DNA of 64,000 bases from UBA5314 sp035560815 (lineage in GTDB: Bacteria; Bacillota; Syntrophomonadia; Syntrophomonadales; Syntrophomonadaceae). Shown in pieces: positions 1 through 7,766 of this stretch. The translations under genes and the position numbers were made by a program. The stretch covers positions 62,001 through 126,000 of the forward strand of contig DATMYR010000088.1 in assembly GCA_035560815.1 (NCBI GenBank), in the 5' to 3' direction. The notes under the pieces are model-generated. The model made no database searches. It saw only the letters and a program-made list of their open reading frames with translations, and was not told the origin of the DNA. The first letter of the stretch is position 1, and each line of letters opens with the position of its first letter.

Positions 1-708
1 AAGACACATTTGATAAAAGATTCCCGGCGGGCCGAAGTCTATGATTATATTCGCAAGGTTTTGTTGGCCAGCCAGAATAGCCAGGTTTATATTGTCTGCC
101 CCCTGGTGGAGGAGTCGGAAGCCCAGGATCTTATGGCAGCCGAGACTTTGTATGCCGAACTGCGAGAACATGCCCTGGCCGGAATCGAAGTGGGACTGTT
201 GCATGGACGCCTCAAGGCCGTTGATAAGGAGCGGGTCATGGGGCACTTTAAAACAGGTGGGATAAAGGCCCTGGTATCTACCACTGTAATTGAGGTGGGT
301 GTGGATGTCCCTCAGGCAACCATCATGGTCGTGGAGCATGCTGACCGTTTTGGTTTGTCTCAGCTCCATCAGCTACGAGGGCGAGTAGGCCGGGGCCTTC
401 AGCAGTCATATTGCTTTCTGCTGGCTGATCCCCATACCCGTGAGGCATGGCAGCGTTTGCGGGCTATGGAAAGATGCGGGGACGGCTTTGAACTAGCCCA
501 GGAAGACCTTGCAATTCGCGGTCCCGGCGAATTTTGGGGGCTGAAGCAGCATGGCCTGAATCAACTCAAAGTTGCCAGCCTCACCCGGGATTCCCGCCTT
601 GCGGAGTTGAGTTGTCAACTGGTCAGAGAAGGCAACAATTTCTATCCTTGTCTGCATGAATATTTTATAAAAAAATTTCAATGGTCGCCCGAAATTGCTT
701 CAAATTAG
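1..708 (+). CDS. recG: ATP-dependent DNA helicase RecG, C-terminal part (5' truncated by window)
   Basis: C-terminal about 235 codons of RecG, the superfamily 2 helicase that remodels stalled replication forks and Holliday junctions. The reading frame is open from base 1, so the start lies upstream of the window. Visible are the second RecA-like domain with helicase motif V (STTVIEVGVDVP, bases about 277-312) and motif VI (QLRGRVGRG, about 370-396), followed by the short RecG C-terminal wedge. The TAG stop at 706-708 runs straight into a dispersed intergenic repeat. Family assignment is secure from the motif VI block and the typical C-terminus (GPGEFWGLKQHG). Confidence 0.95.
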   Translation, partial: KTHLIKDSRRAEVYDYIRKVLLASQNSQVYIVCPLVEESEAQDLMAAETLYAELREHALAGIEVGLLHGRLKAVDKERVMGHFKTGGIKALVSTTVIEVGVDVPQATIMVVEHADRFGLSQLHQLRGRVGRGLQQSYCFLLADPHTREAWQRLRAMERCGDGFELAQEDLAIRGPGEFWGLKQHGLNQLKVASLTRDSRLAELSCQLVREGNNFYPCLHEYFIKKFQWSPEIASN

Positions 709-732
709 GGGGCTAAGGTTTGGGGACACAAA

Positions 733-810
733 CGTGGAAGGGGACGGTCCTTCTCCACGTTCCCCTGAGAAGTATGGAAGGAACGTGGAGAAGGACCGTC
801 CCCTTCCACG
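733..810. repeat. Perfect 31-bp inverted repeat, REP-like
   Basis: Arms 733-763 and 780-810 are exact reverse complements separated by a 16-nt loop. The arm contains GGGGACGGTCCTTCTCC, related to the GGGGACxxxCCTT core found at 2.6, 6.2, 27.7 and 53.5 kb. There is no T-run after the right arm, so it does not look like an ordinary terminator, though it could stop or stabilise the recG transcript. Just before it, 714-730 is the exact reverse complement of 53544-53560. Confidence 0.9.
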
Positions 811-885
811 CGCAGTAGCAAGTGCCGATGGTGCTCCCTGTGGTCACTGGATGAAAGCAAAGTGAGACTACGTCGCTGCTCGGTT
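811..885 (-). repeat. Inverted copy of the GACGTAGTC...GCACTTGC repeat module
   Basis: Read on the minus strand this stretch resembles the module at 6115-6165: a GACGTAGTCT block, then a CATCCAG block, then GCACC and GGCACTTGC in the same order. It adjoins the 31-bp inverted repeat, so 714-885 is a composite repeat island between recG and the spore protein genes. No gene is seen in it. Confidence 0.6.
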
Positions 886-952
886 CGATAAAAATTCAAT
901 TTTAAAACTCTTACATCTTACATAATGAAAGCTTTTAATATGAAAGATAATG

Positions 953-985
953 TTGCTGGTCAGTTGACTGGCAGCATTTTTTTAT
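953..985 (+). terminator. Possible weak rho-independent terminator
   Basis: An imperfect hairpin around GCTGGTCAGTTGACTGGCAGC is followed by seven T residues. It would close the recG transcript before the spore protein genes. The stem has a bulge, so this is a weak call. Confidence 0.35.
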
Positions 986-1001
986 GTGGGTGGTGAGAAA
1001 C

Positions 1002-1124
1002 ATGTCGGATAAAAAGGATCAAAGGGATGCTTTGGAGCGGGTTAAATTCGAAGTATCCCAGGAAATGGGGATCAGCAAAAAGAAAGAAAGCCAAGAAAAT
1101 AAGAAAGAAATTAAAAACTCATGA
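1002..1124 (+). CDS. Short SASP-like protein (40 aa)
   Basis: A 40-codon frame starting ATG at 1002 behind GGTGAG, ending TGA at 1122-1124. Residues 11-24 (LERVKFEVSQEMGI) match the first conserved helix of alpha/beta-type small acid-soluble spore proteins, which normally reads like LKYEVAQELGV. The second SASP motif is missing and the rest is a lysine-rich tail (KKKESQENKKEIKNS). It lies 71 bp upstream of a full SASP gene. It may be a minor spore protein or a truncated SASP relic; no remnant of the second half appears in another frame downstream. Confidence 0.55.
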   Translation: MSDKKDQRDALERVKFEVSQEMGISKKKESQENKKEIKNS

Positions 1125-1195
1125 AAATACTTCTAGCATATTCATTCTGGCAGGGGAGACAATATGACTACACTAATAAAAGGAGGTGAGTTTAA

Positions 1196-1399
1196 ATGGC
1201 AAGAAGTAATAAACTGTTGGTTCCCCAAGCTCGTGCTGCAATGGACCAGTTCAAGACTGAAGCTGCTTCCGAAGTTGGAGTTAGCCTGAAGCAGGGCTAC
1301 AATGGCGACCTCACTTCTCAGCAGGCTGGCAGCATCGGTGGACAGATGGTCAAGAAGATGATCTATGCCTACCAGCAAGGCAAAGCCACCATGAAATAA
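1196..1399 (+). CDS. Small acid-soluble spore protein, alpha/beta type
   Basis: A 67-aa protein with both SASP signatures: residues 15-30 (AMDQFKTEAASEVGVS) and the C-terminal half with GSIGGQMVKKMI. These proteins coat forespore DNA, protect it against UV and heat, and are later degraded as an amino acid store. The start is ATG 1196 behind a very strong SD (AAAGGAGGTGAG). Its neighbour on the opposite strand is Gpr, the protease that cuts SASPs at germination, so protease and substrate are paired convergently. A shared terminator separates them. Confidence 0.93.
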   Translation: MARSNKLLVPQARAAMDQFKTEAASEVGVSLKQGYNGDLTSQQAGSIGGQMVKKMIYAYQQGKATMK

Positions 1400-1432
1400 T
1401 CTCGGCAAAATAAAATAAGACACTAAAACAAG

Positions 1433-1461
1433 CAAGCGGATTTACTACATCCGCTTGTTTT
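1433..1461 (+). terminator. Bidirectional terminator between ssp and gpr
   Basis: A perfect 9-bp stem (CAAGCGGAT at 1433-1441, ATCCGCTTG at 1449-1457) is followed by TTTT on the plus strand. On the minus strand it is followed by a TGTTTTAG tract, so it can serve both convergent genes. Confidence 0.85.
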
Positions 1462-1474
1462 CATTAATTTATAT

Positions 1475-2443
1475 TTACGTGGCATAGAGCTGCAGCTGCT
1501 CCTGAGATATATTGGGAAACAGGGCCGTAGCTACACCCATCGATATAATCCGAGAAGTGTTTTCGATGATATCATCGATTTCTTTGGGGGTTACTGCCAG
1601 ACTTCCGCCAAAATAGGAAAGAGTATCACGGATTGCATCGTTGGATTGACCGTCATTGTAAGATGCCCCGCTGTTTTGACAGAATTTACGAACCGCCTGG
1701 CTGGCAATGACAGCAGCATTAACAATCGTGGGGCAGCCAATAGCAATAACCGGAATGCCCAGTTCTTCCTGCATTAGAGCATGACGAACATTTCCTACTC
1801 CGGCTCCCGGTTGGATCCCGGTATTTGCCATTTGAATAGAGCTTCCAATACGGTCAACATTTTGAGCAGCCAGAGCATCCACTACCACCAGCAGAGCTGG
1901 CTGAACTTTTTCTACAATCCCCTTTATAACCTCAAAAGTTTCCAGCCCAGTTATGCCCAGAACTCCAGGCGCAATCCCACAGGTAGAGCGCATACCTTCG
2001 ACCAGGGCATCGGGCGCATATTGATGATAATGGCGCGTAATGGGACTGTATTGAATAAATTTAGGACCCAATGAATCGGCTGTTGCCCGCCAGTTGCCCA
2101 GGCCGACTAGCAGCACGGTATCGTTGGGTTGCAGTTTGTCGCCGAACAGAAGTTGGAGTCCTTTCTGCATTGCTCCGACAATTTGATCCTTAATATAAGG
2201 GTCATTGATCTTTAAAGGGGGAGATTCAATGGTAATATATGTGCCGATGGGCTTCCCCATTTGCTGGGCACCTTGCTCAGTTACAATTTTAATGGTTGTT
2301 ACTTTAATGTTCTCCAGATTTTCTACCTGTTCCTCGACTCCGGAAATTTCGCGGTCCGATGCGCCCCGTACCAAATCCCTGGCTTCCACTGCCAGGTCCA
2401 AATTGAGGTTGAATTCCTTGATTAGTTCTTGAATGGTAACCAC
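1475..2443 (-). CDS. gpr: Germination protease Gpr (spore endopeptidase)
   Basis: Gpr cleaves alpha/beta-type SASPs early in spore germination. It is made as an inactive zymogen and processed in the forespore. The 322-aa frame has the N-terminal LDLAVEARD segment of the family (TDLAVEA in other members), the central GLGNWRATADSLGP block and the C-terminal GVATAL segment. The start is odd. A GTG at 2443-2441 overlaps the only SD (AGGAGG, 2448-2443). The next codon with ideal spacing (8 nt) is ATT at 2434-2432, and a stop lies four codons upstream of the GTG. Either the GTG is used without normal spacing or this is a rare ATT start. Confidence 0.93.
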   Translation of the reverse strand: MVTIQELIKEFNLNLDLAVEARDLVRGASDREISGVEEQVENLENIKVTTIKIVTEQGAQQMGKPIGTYITIESPPLKINDPYIKDQIVGAMQKGLQLLFGDKLQPNDTVLLVGLGNWRATADSLGPKFIQYSPITRHYHQYAPDALVEGMRSTCGIAPGVLGITGLETFEVIKGIVEKVQPALLVVVDALAAQNVDRIGSSIQMANTGIQPGAGVGNVRHALMQEELGIPVIAIGCPTIVNAAVIASQAVRKFCQNSGASYNDGQSNDAIRDTLSYFGGSLAVTPKEIDDIIENTSRIISMGVATALFPNISQEQLQLYAT

Positions 2444-2520
2444 CTCCTGATCCTAGTATTTATTAGTTATATAAAAATATACAAAGTTGGCTGCGTTGGT
2501 ATTAAAGAATACCTATTCAT

Positions 2521-2635
2521 GCCACCGCCCTTTAGGGCAGTACATGGGGACATGTCTTACCGAGTAAAAAATAGAATACCTTTCATGCCTTACCGTCCTG
2601 TAGGGCGGTAACAAGGGGACATTCCTTACCGCAAC
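2521..2635. repeat. Two tandem copies of the hairpin plus GGGGACATxxCTTACCG repeat
   Basis: Copy 1 has the hairpin 2524-2530/2535-2541 (one mismatch) followed by GGGGACATGTCTTACCG. Copy 2 has the hairpin 2592-2598/2603-2609 (one G-T pair) followed by GGGGACATTCCTTACCG. Both are preceded by a short TCATGCC run. The matching right-end module, GAAGGTGTGTCCCC, is at 2708-2721. Same family as 6.1-6.5 kb and 27.6-27.8 kb. Confidence 0.8.
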
Positions 2636-2705
2636 TAGCTAAGATATTGCCTATATTGATGAATTCAAGACATAATATAAGCTATTTAAGCTAGCTAAGT
2701 CCCAA

Positions 2706-2730
2706 GGGAAGGTGTGTCCCCTACCCTTAT
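2706..2730. repeat. Right-end module of the dispersed repeat
   Basis: GGGAAGGTGTGTCCCCTACC followed by CTTA. Its first part is roughly the reverse complement of the GGGGACATTCCTT left module, so left and right modules bracket an imperfect inverted repeat. Near-identical copies are at 6460-6480 and 27757-27830. Confidence 0.75.
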
Positions 2731-2742
2731 ACCCTTAACAGT

Positions 2743-2771
2743 AAAATGGCGGCCATAGGGCCGCCATTTTT
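2743..2771 (+). terminator. Strong hairpin terminator in a divergent intergenic region
   Basis: A perfect 12-bp stem (2743-2754 with 2759-2770, loop ATAG) ends in a T-run. The flanking genes gpr and rsmD diverge, so neither needs a terminator here. It may end an unannotated transcript running through the repeats at 2.5-2.7 kb, or belong to the repeat insertion. Confidence 0.8.
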
Positions 2772-2813
2772 GGGGAGAGGAGAATTTTGTAAAGTTGTTG
2801 GGGAGGGTTTGTT

Positions 2814-2830
2814 ACCAGATTTTATCTGGT
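2814..2830. promoter_or_regulatory. Small palindrome upstream of rsmD
   Basis: Perfect dyad ACCAGAT-TTT-ATCTGGT about 140 bp before rsmD. It could be an operator or a short RNA hairpin; no T-run follows. The rest of 2831-2968 is AT-rich leader with no further feature recognised. Confidence 0.35.
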
Positions 2831-2968
2831 GATAGTATCATTACCCCTTATGAAAGATTCTATACAGAAGATTGAAAAATTTTATGTTAAAATTAATAAA
2901 ATTTTCTACATGCCAAAAAGGGCAAGTTGTAGTGAACGGCGAACTTAAAAACAAAGGAGACGGACTGG

Positions 2969-3562
2969 TTGAGAGTTATCGCCGGCCTGGCCAAAGGAAA
3001 GAAGCTCAAAGCACCTGGAGGTAAGAACACGCGTCCTATCACCGACATGATTAAGGAAGCGCTTTTTAACGTGCTGGGAACCGGATTAACCGGTGCTGTT
3101 TTCCTGGACCTCTTTGCCGGAAGCGGCAGTGTGGGGATCGAAGCCATAAGCAGGGGAGCCAGCCAGGTGATATTTATTGACAACAGCCCCCAGGCAGTGG
3201 CAGTAATCGATGAAAACTTAACGAATTGCGGTTTTCATGATAAGACCCAGGTTTTTCGCCAGGATGTTTTCCGGGCGGTGGCCATGTTGGAGAAGCGCAG
3301 TTTGACCTTTGACTTTATTTATATCGACCCTCCCTTTGACCGGGATATTTTTTTTAATGAAATAATGAGCCTTTTGGGGGCGGGAACACTGCTGGCGGAA
3401 GACGGATTGTTGATTTTGCGAAGCAGGCGCAAGAAATTAATGGCGGATAGATACGACAGGCTTTCCCGTTGGCGGATGAGTGCCTATGGAGAGTCGGTTT
3501 TGCACTATTATCGTGTGGACAAGGAGGAAAAGGGCAATGATGGAGATTTACCGAGTTCTTGA
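2969..3562 (+). CDS. rsmD: 16S rRNA (guanine-N2) methyltransferase RsmD
   Basis: SAM-dependent methyltransferase that modifies G966 (E. coli numbering) of 16S rRNA. The 197-aa protein opens with the family N-terminus MRVIAGxAKGxxL, has the SAM-binding motif FLDLFAGSGSVGIEA (about residues 46-60) and the catalytic IDPPF motif near residue 118. TTG start at 2969 behind AAAGGAGA. In many Firmicutes coaD follows rsmD; here a coiled-coil gene overlapping by 26 bp takes that place and coaD is not in the window. Confidence 0.95.
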   Translation: MRVIAGLAKGKKLKAPGGKNTRPITDMIKEALFNVLGTGLTGAVFLDLFAGSGSVGIEAISRGASQVIFIDNSPQAVAVIDENLTNCGFHDKTQVFRQDVFRAVAMLEKRSLTFDFIYIDPPFDRDIFFNEIMSLLGAGTLLAEDGLLILRSRRKKLMADRYDRLSRWRMSAYGESVLHYYRVDKEEKGNDGDLPSS

Positions 3563-4004
3563 TGAACTGGAACTGATCATGAAGGAAAGCAGAAAGATTC
3601 CTTTTTCCAATGGCAAAATTATCATCGAAACCCACACATTTCTGGACCGACTGGACCGGATTAGGGCGATTCTGCCGGAAGAGCTTGAGACTGCCAAGTT
3701 GGTGCTAACCGAAAAGGACAGAATCGTTCGCGAGGCTTGCGATGAAGCCGAGCAGTATGTGGAACTGTCCAAGGATAAAGTGGCCCGCATGGTGGATGAG
3801 AGTGAAATTACTCAACAGGCTATGAAAGTGGCGGAAGAAATCGTAGCCAAAGCGGAAGAAGTAGCCGTAGAGATTCGGCGGGATGCCAACGAATATGCTG
3901 AAGGAGTTCTAGCCCATATGGAGATCGTATTAAAACGCGGTCTGGAAGCCGTATCCCAAGGCCGGGACGATATTAAAATGGCGCTTAGGACCGGTGATTA
4001 TTAA
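3537..4004 (+). CDS. Conserved coiled-coil protein of unknown function (ATP synthase subunit B/H-like helices)
   Basis: 155-aa, almost wholly helical protein starting at the ATGATG of 3537-3542 behind AAGGAGG; its first 26 bases overlap the end of rsmD. Residues about 15-45 (KIPFSNGKIIIETHTFLDRL) form a conserved opening, followed by a charged, alanine- and glutamate-rich coiled coil of the kind often annotated ATPase or V-type ATPase subunit H-like. No signal peptide or catalytic motif is visible. Similar genes often sit beside rsmD and ylbJ in Clostridia (from memory), and a role in sporulation or envelope organisation is only a guess. The 3' end overlaps convergent ylbJ by 20 bp. Confidence 0.7.
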   Translation: MMEIYRVLDELELIMKESRKIPFSNGKIIIETHTFLDRLDRIRAILPEELETAKLVLTEKDRIVREACDEAEQYVELSKDKVARMVDESEITQQAMKVAEEIVAKAEEVAVEIRRDANEYAEGVLAHMEIVLKRGLEAVSQGRDDIKMALRTGDY

Positions 4005-5169
4005 AATTGAATGTCATTGACAGGACGGCGAGGAGCAGCAAAACAATGAGACCGCCCAAGAGGCAGGTCAGAGAAATCGTCCAGGCATTAAAGGAATAGA
4101 GCAGGTTTTGATTTAGGGGGGCAAAAGCATATCCGGCTCGGGTAGGAGCCATCAAGGTATAGAGTAACAGGGTCAAAAGTAAAGAGAGGATCATTTGCAG
4201 GCCGCGGGACAGGAGATAAAAGGAAAGACGCACCGGCATACCAGATAGAATGCTCATTACCTGAGCGATAATACTACACCCACTGAAGGCCAGGATCATG
4301 CTTATAACAAGCATTACACCCAGCACGGAGCCATCCAAACCGGCCGCTGCCGCCCGTGTTCCCAGAGTGATTTCAAAAAAACCGGTACATAGGGCATAAG
4401 CCAGGGTGTAATTAAGCCCCAGGGGAGCCATAACCCAACTCAAAAAGTTGGCTAGGCATTGCATCAAACCAGTTACCGCCAGCATCCGGGTTAATAAAGA
4501 AAAAAATATAACGAAACCAGCAATAGCCAGAATATTATTCAGGCTATTTTTTATGGCGTCACCCAGGAGCTGGCCGGGGGTTGCACTCTTATATTCTTTC
4601 AGGCTGTTCCAGGCTTCGGCCCAGATCTTTTGTGATTTAGGGCGGGAGACGGGGGTTGGTACCCGCAACCCCCAAAATATACCCACCAGGATGTTGGCAA
4701 GATAGTGGGAAAAAGCCAGGACATAGCCCAGTAACGGAGAGGTGAGCATGCCAACACCTACAGCCCCCAAAATAAACAAGGGACTGGAGTTGTTAGTAAA
4801 GGAGACCAGCCGTTCAGCTTCGGAAGCGCTTAACATCTTTTCGTCATACAGCCGTCTGGTCAGGATGGCTCCGATAGGAAACCCGCTGGTGAAACCCATT
4901 GCGATTACCAGGGAACTACAGCCGGGTAGACGAAAAAGCGGCCGCATGACTGGTTCTAGCAGGACCCCCAGAAATGCAACCAAACCGGTGCTTACCAGCA
5001 GATCGGCGGCAATAAAGAAGGGCAGAAGTGCGGGCAGTAGTACTGAATACCATAAGTGTGCTCCGCTGGCGGCGGCCGCCACTGTTTCCCGTGGATTTAA
5101 AAGCATAAAGAAGGTTAAAATTAGTATTAAGACCAGAAAAGAAAGGCGAGAGATGAAAGGTATGCGCAT
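3985..5169 (-). CDS. ylbJ: Sporulation integral membrane protein YlbJ (SpoVV)
   Basis: A 394-aa polytopic membrane protein with about eight to ten hydrophobic segments. YlbJ, renamed SpoVV in Bacillus, is a concentrative-transporter-like protein that helps move dipicolinic acid across the outer forespore membrane. Family hallmarks are the LLPALLPFFIAADLLV stretch after the first helix, the GFTSGFPIGA motif and TNNSSPLFILGAVG. I chose ATG at 5169-5167 (SD TGGAGA, 7-8 nt away) rather than an upstream in-frame start that would add about 20 residues without an SD. The stop overlaps the 3' end of the convergent coiled-coil gene and no terminator separates them. Confidence 0.9.
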   Translation of the reverse strand: MRIPFISRLSFLVLILILTFFMLLNPRETVAAAASGAHLWYSVLLPALLPFFIAADLLVSTGLVAFLGVLLEPVMRPLFRLPGCSSLVIAMGFTSGFPIGAILTRRLYDEKMLSASEAERLVSFTNNSSPLFILGAVGVGMLTSPLLGYVLAFSHYLANILVGIFWGLRVPTPVSRPKSQKIWAEAWNSLKEYKSATPGQLLGDAIKNSLNNILAIAGFVIFFSLLTRMLAVTGLMQCLANFLSWVMAPLGLNYTLAYALCTGFFEITLGTRAAAAGLDGSVLGVMLVISMILAFSGCSIIAQVMSILSGMPVRLSFYLLSRGLQMILSLLLTLLLYTLMAPTRAGYAFAPLNQNLLYSFNAWTISLTCLLGGLIVLLLLAVLSMTFNFNNHRS

Positions 5170-5307
5170 ATTCGTCTCCAAACAGCTTTTGGAAATATAT
5201 ATGTAGTGAAAGCCATAGCTTAGAAGCACAAGCGGAAATTATTCTCTCAAGCGGGAAATAGCCTGAATTGTGAAGGTGCTGAGATGGTGAAGACTGGGGG
5301 GGTATAA

Positions 5308-6108
5308 ATGGAGGCAACAAGACCCCGGGTAGGGCTGGTATTGGGCGCCGGAAGCGCCAGGGGACTGGCCCATATTGGTGTAATCCAGGTATTAGAGGAG
5401 AACCACATTCCCTTCGACTTCATCGTGGGCTGCAGCATAGGGGCTATGGTGGGAGGGATTTATGCCGCCGGAGCGGATATCACTCTCCTGGATAAAATGA
5501 TTGAATGCATGGATACCAGCCTTTTGTTTGATTTCCGTTTGCCCCGGATGGGTTTTATGGAAGGGAAAAGACTACAATATTTTTTAGACCTGATGACAAA
5601 AAATAAGGCTTTTGCCGACCTGCAGATACCTCTTATTGCGGTGGCCACGGACTTGATATCTGGACAGCGGGTCTTGATTGAAGAAGGGTCGGTTTCAGAG
5701 GCCATCCGGGCCAGCATCTCAATTCCCGGGGTCTTTAGACCAGTTTTGCGTGACGGAATGGTTCTGGTGGATGGTGCGGTAACTGACCGTCTTCCTGTAG
5801 AAGTGGCCCGCTCTCGGGGAGCAGATATTATCATTGCCGTTGAGGTCAATTATACGCATGCTCGGGAGGTTGTCATCAATAACGCTATGGATGTGATTTT
5901 GACATCGCTGGATATTATGCAAAAACCGCAGTTTGACCTGATATCAAAGCAAGCCGATATTCTTATTAAACCCGAGGTAGGCCATTTTTCTTCCCGGGAT
6001 TTTAACAAGTCCCGACTTCTGGTGGACCTGGGCCGAAGTGCTACGGAAGCCAAGCTGGATGAACTGCGCCAGATAATCTTCCCGGATTCGGAACCTATGG
6101 AAGCATAG
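5308..6108 (+). CDS. Patatin-like phospholipase family protein
   Basis: 266-aa serine hydrolase of the patatin/RssA type. The oxyanion loop GAGSARG is at residues 13-19, the nucleophile elbow GCSIG at 41-45 (Ser43), and the catalytic aspartate in DGA at 155-157, giving the Ser-Asp dyad. No signal peptide or membrane helix is apparent, so it is probably cytoplasmic or membrane-associated; the substrate cannot be told. ATG 5308 follows GGGGGGG. It is divergent from ylbJ, so co-regulation at sporulation is possible but unproven. The stop is followed at once by a repeat island. Confidence 0.88.
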   Translation: MEATRPRVGLVLGAGSARGLAHIGVIQVLEENHIPFDFIVGCSIGAMVGGIYAAGADITLLDKMIECMDTSLLFDFRLPRMGFMEGKRLQYFLDLMTKNKAFADLQIPLIAVATDLISGQRVLIEEGSVSEAIRASISIPGVFRPVLRDGMVLVDGAVTDRLPVEVARSRGADIIIAVEVNYTHAREVVINNAMDVILTSLDIMQKPQFDLISKQADILIKPEVGHFSSRDFNKSRLLVDLGRSATEAKLDELRQIIFPDSEPMEA

Positions 6109-6114
6109 TGACGT

Positions 6115-6480
6115 AGTCTAAAATCACTTACATCCAGCGACCGTAGGTCGCACCACAGGCACTTGCCATTTCAGTCGCCCACTTTGCGCGTTCCTCGATC
6201 TTACTGGCGCTCAAGGGGACATTCTCACCGCTGCTAGGTGCAACCACGTATATAGAAACGAAAGCAAGACATAGTCAAAGCTATCTAGACTAGCCTAAAC
6301 CCGGAAGGAAGCTGTGGAGCGACGTAGTCAAATATCACTTACATCCATCGACCGAAGGTCGATCAGGGGGACATTCCTTACCGCTACTAGACAGAACTTC
6401 GCATACAGAAAAAATGTAAACAGAGTAAACGCCATCAAAACTAGCCCAAGCTCAAGGGGAAGGTGTGTCCCCTAACCTTA
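6115..6480. repeat. Repeat island: two hairpin copies plus right-end module
   Basis: Copy 1 starts GACGTAGTC at 6111-6119 and has the hairpin GCGACC-GTA-GGTCGC (6137-6151), then GGGGACATTC near 6215. Copy 2 starts GACGTAGTCA at 6321-6330 and has the hairpin ATCGACC-GAA-GGTCGAT (6347-6363), then GGGGACATTCCTTACCG at 6367-6383. The right end GAAGGTGTGTCCCC lies at 6461-6474. The stems differ at several positions yet keep pairing. The right end overlaps the last codons of tmcAL. No gene is seen between 6109 and 6451. Confidence 0.85.
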
Positions 6481-7711
6481 CTGGTGGATAAACAAAATCC
6501 GCCCCACCACCTCGGGCCTTTGGATTGGGATAAAACAAAGCATAAATATCGCTGGCCAGAACATCCAGGAGCAGCATCCGGGCTATGGGGTTGTCTTCCG
6601 GGAACAAAGAAGCCCTGACATCACTACCGCGATTTAGCTGGGGAAGCGAGCATTTATTTCTAAGTTCTTGAAGGATTTTCTGTCCTCGTGCCGAAAAACC
6701 TAAGATATGCAAATATAGGGGGCCCATGCCGTCATACAGGCATACCTGGTTCTTGGACAACGAAAAAAGCGAGTATAATAGGATGCGGTTGATGCGTGTC
6801 AGGCTGTAACGCTTGGATTTGATATTCTGGCGCAGGGTTTCCAGGTCGGTAGCGGCTCGGGCGACTGTTTTTATGCGGTGCTCAAGCCCTTCGTTGATCT
6901 CGTAGAGTTGAGCCAGTTCTTTTACCGGCATGCAGCGCAGCTTCAGGAGTAGGGCCTGCTCCATGTATGTATGCTTTACCGGAGCTCGGCCCATGGCTAT
7001 CTCTCTTTCCAGAATGCTGGAACTGGTGGTGGGCATCGCTGCTGATGCTTCGAGGGGCAGGGTGCCATTCATAGCTTGACGGATAGCACCGGCACTGGCG
7101 TAGGGGTGCAGTCCTATACCATGATAATGGGATTGATATCGAGGAATGGTTAAGGGGATTAAGGATAGACGCTCCTCTCGGATAATGCGCAGGTATTCAA
7201 TTGCCAGAATGTTGTTTGGACCTTGAAGGAGTTCTTCCAGATTCTCAACCCGATGGTGGAGGATGGACTGCAAGGCTCGGGCTCGGGCCTGGGGGAAACT
7301 TAATCCCAGGGATAAGAATTCCTTAAGCGAGGTCTTAAAAGCCTGTGGTTCTGTTGCCAAGACCTCTGCCACTGCATCCAAAGGGCCGATTGCCCCGTGC
7401 TCACTGCCAAAGGCCACATGGGTCACAACCCCGGTTTTCGATAGGGTTTGTAGAGCGCCCCGGGCAAAAAAGTAAGCACTGCGGGTGGCAAAACAGAAGG
7501 GCAGTTCAATGATCAAATCAGCCCCTCCGTGCAGGGCCATTTCCGCCCGAGCCCATTTGTTGCATAACGCGGGTTCTCCCCGTTGCGTAAAAGGGCCGCT
7601 CATCACACACACGACACCGGCTGTCGGCACCTGCATCATCGCTTGTTCAATCAGGTACTTGTGACCGTTATGAAAAGGGTTAAATTCAGCAATAATACCC
7701 AGGACGGCCAA
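6452..7711 (-). CDS. tmcAL: tRNA(Met) cytidine acetate ligase TmcAL (YlbM family)
   Basis: Nucleotidyltransferase-fold enzyme that activates acetate with ATP and acetylates the wobble cytidine of elongator tRNA-Met (N4-acetylcytidine). The 419-aa protein has the nucleotidyltransferase motif FNPFHNGH (residues 10-17), MSGPFTQRGEPA and a C-terminal SAGAIRQAM block. Of two nearby TTG codons the second (7711-7709) lies 7 nt from AAGGAGG; the first lies 1 nt from it and is unlikely. The last codons (RLGDTPSP, stop) are encoded by the right-end module of the dispersed repeat, so the native C-terminus was probably replaced. Use of acetate fits its place opposite pta-ackA. Confidence 0.92.
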   Translation of the reverse strand: MAVLGIIAEFNPFHNGHKYLIEQAMMQVPTAGVVCVMSGPFTQRGEPALCNKWARAEMALHGGADLIIELPFCFATRSAYFFARGALQTLSKTGVVTHVAFGSEHGAIGPLDAVAEVLATEPQAFKTSLKEFLSLGLSFPQARARALQSILHHRVENLEELLQGPNNILAIEYLRIIREERLSLIPLTIPRYQSHYHGIGLHPYASAGAIRQAMNGTLPLEASAAMPTTSSSILEREIAMGRAPVKHTYMEQALLLKLRCMPVKELAQLYEINEGLEHRIKTVARAATDLETLRQNIKSKRYSLTRINRILLYSLFSLSKNQVCLYDGMGPLYLHILGFSARGQKILQELRNKCSLPQLNRGSDVRASLFPEDNPIARMLLLDVLASDIYALFYPNPKARGGGADFVYPPVRLGDTPSP

Positions 7712-7766
7712 GGGCAATCCTCCTTAAAACGGGGTGATCGAGTAGGATAAATATTACCACTATTTT

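Noticed and set aside
4742..5206. 154-codon plus-strand frame opposite ylbJ
   Set aside because: Antisense shadow; Arg/Lys/Ser-rich composition typical of the complement of a hydrophobic membrane protein.
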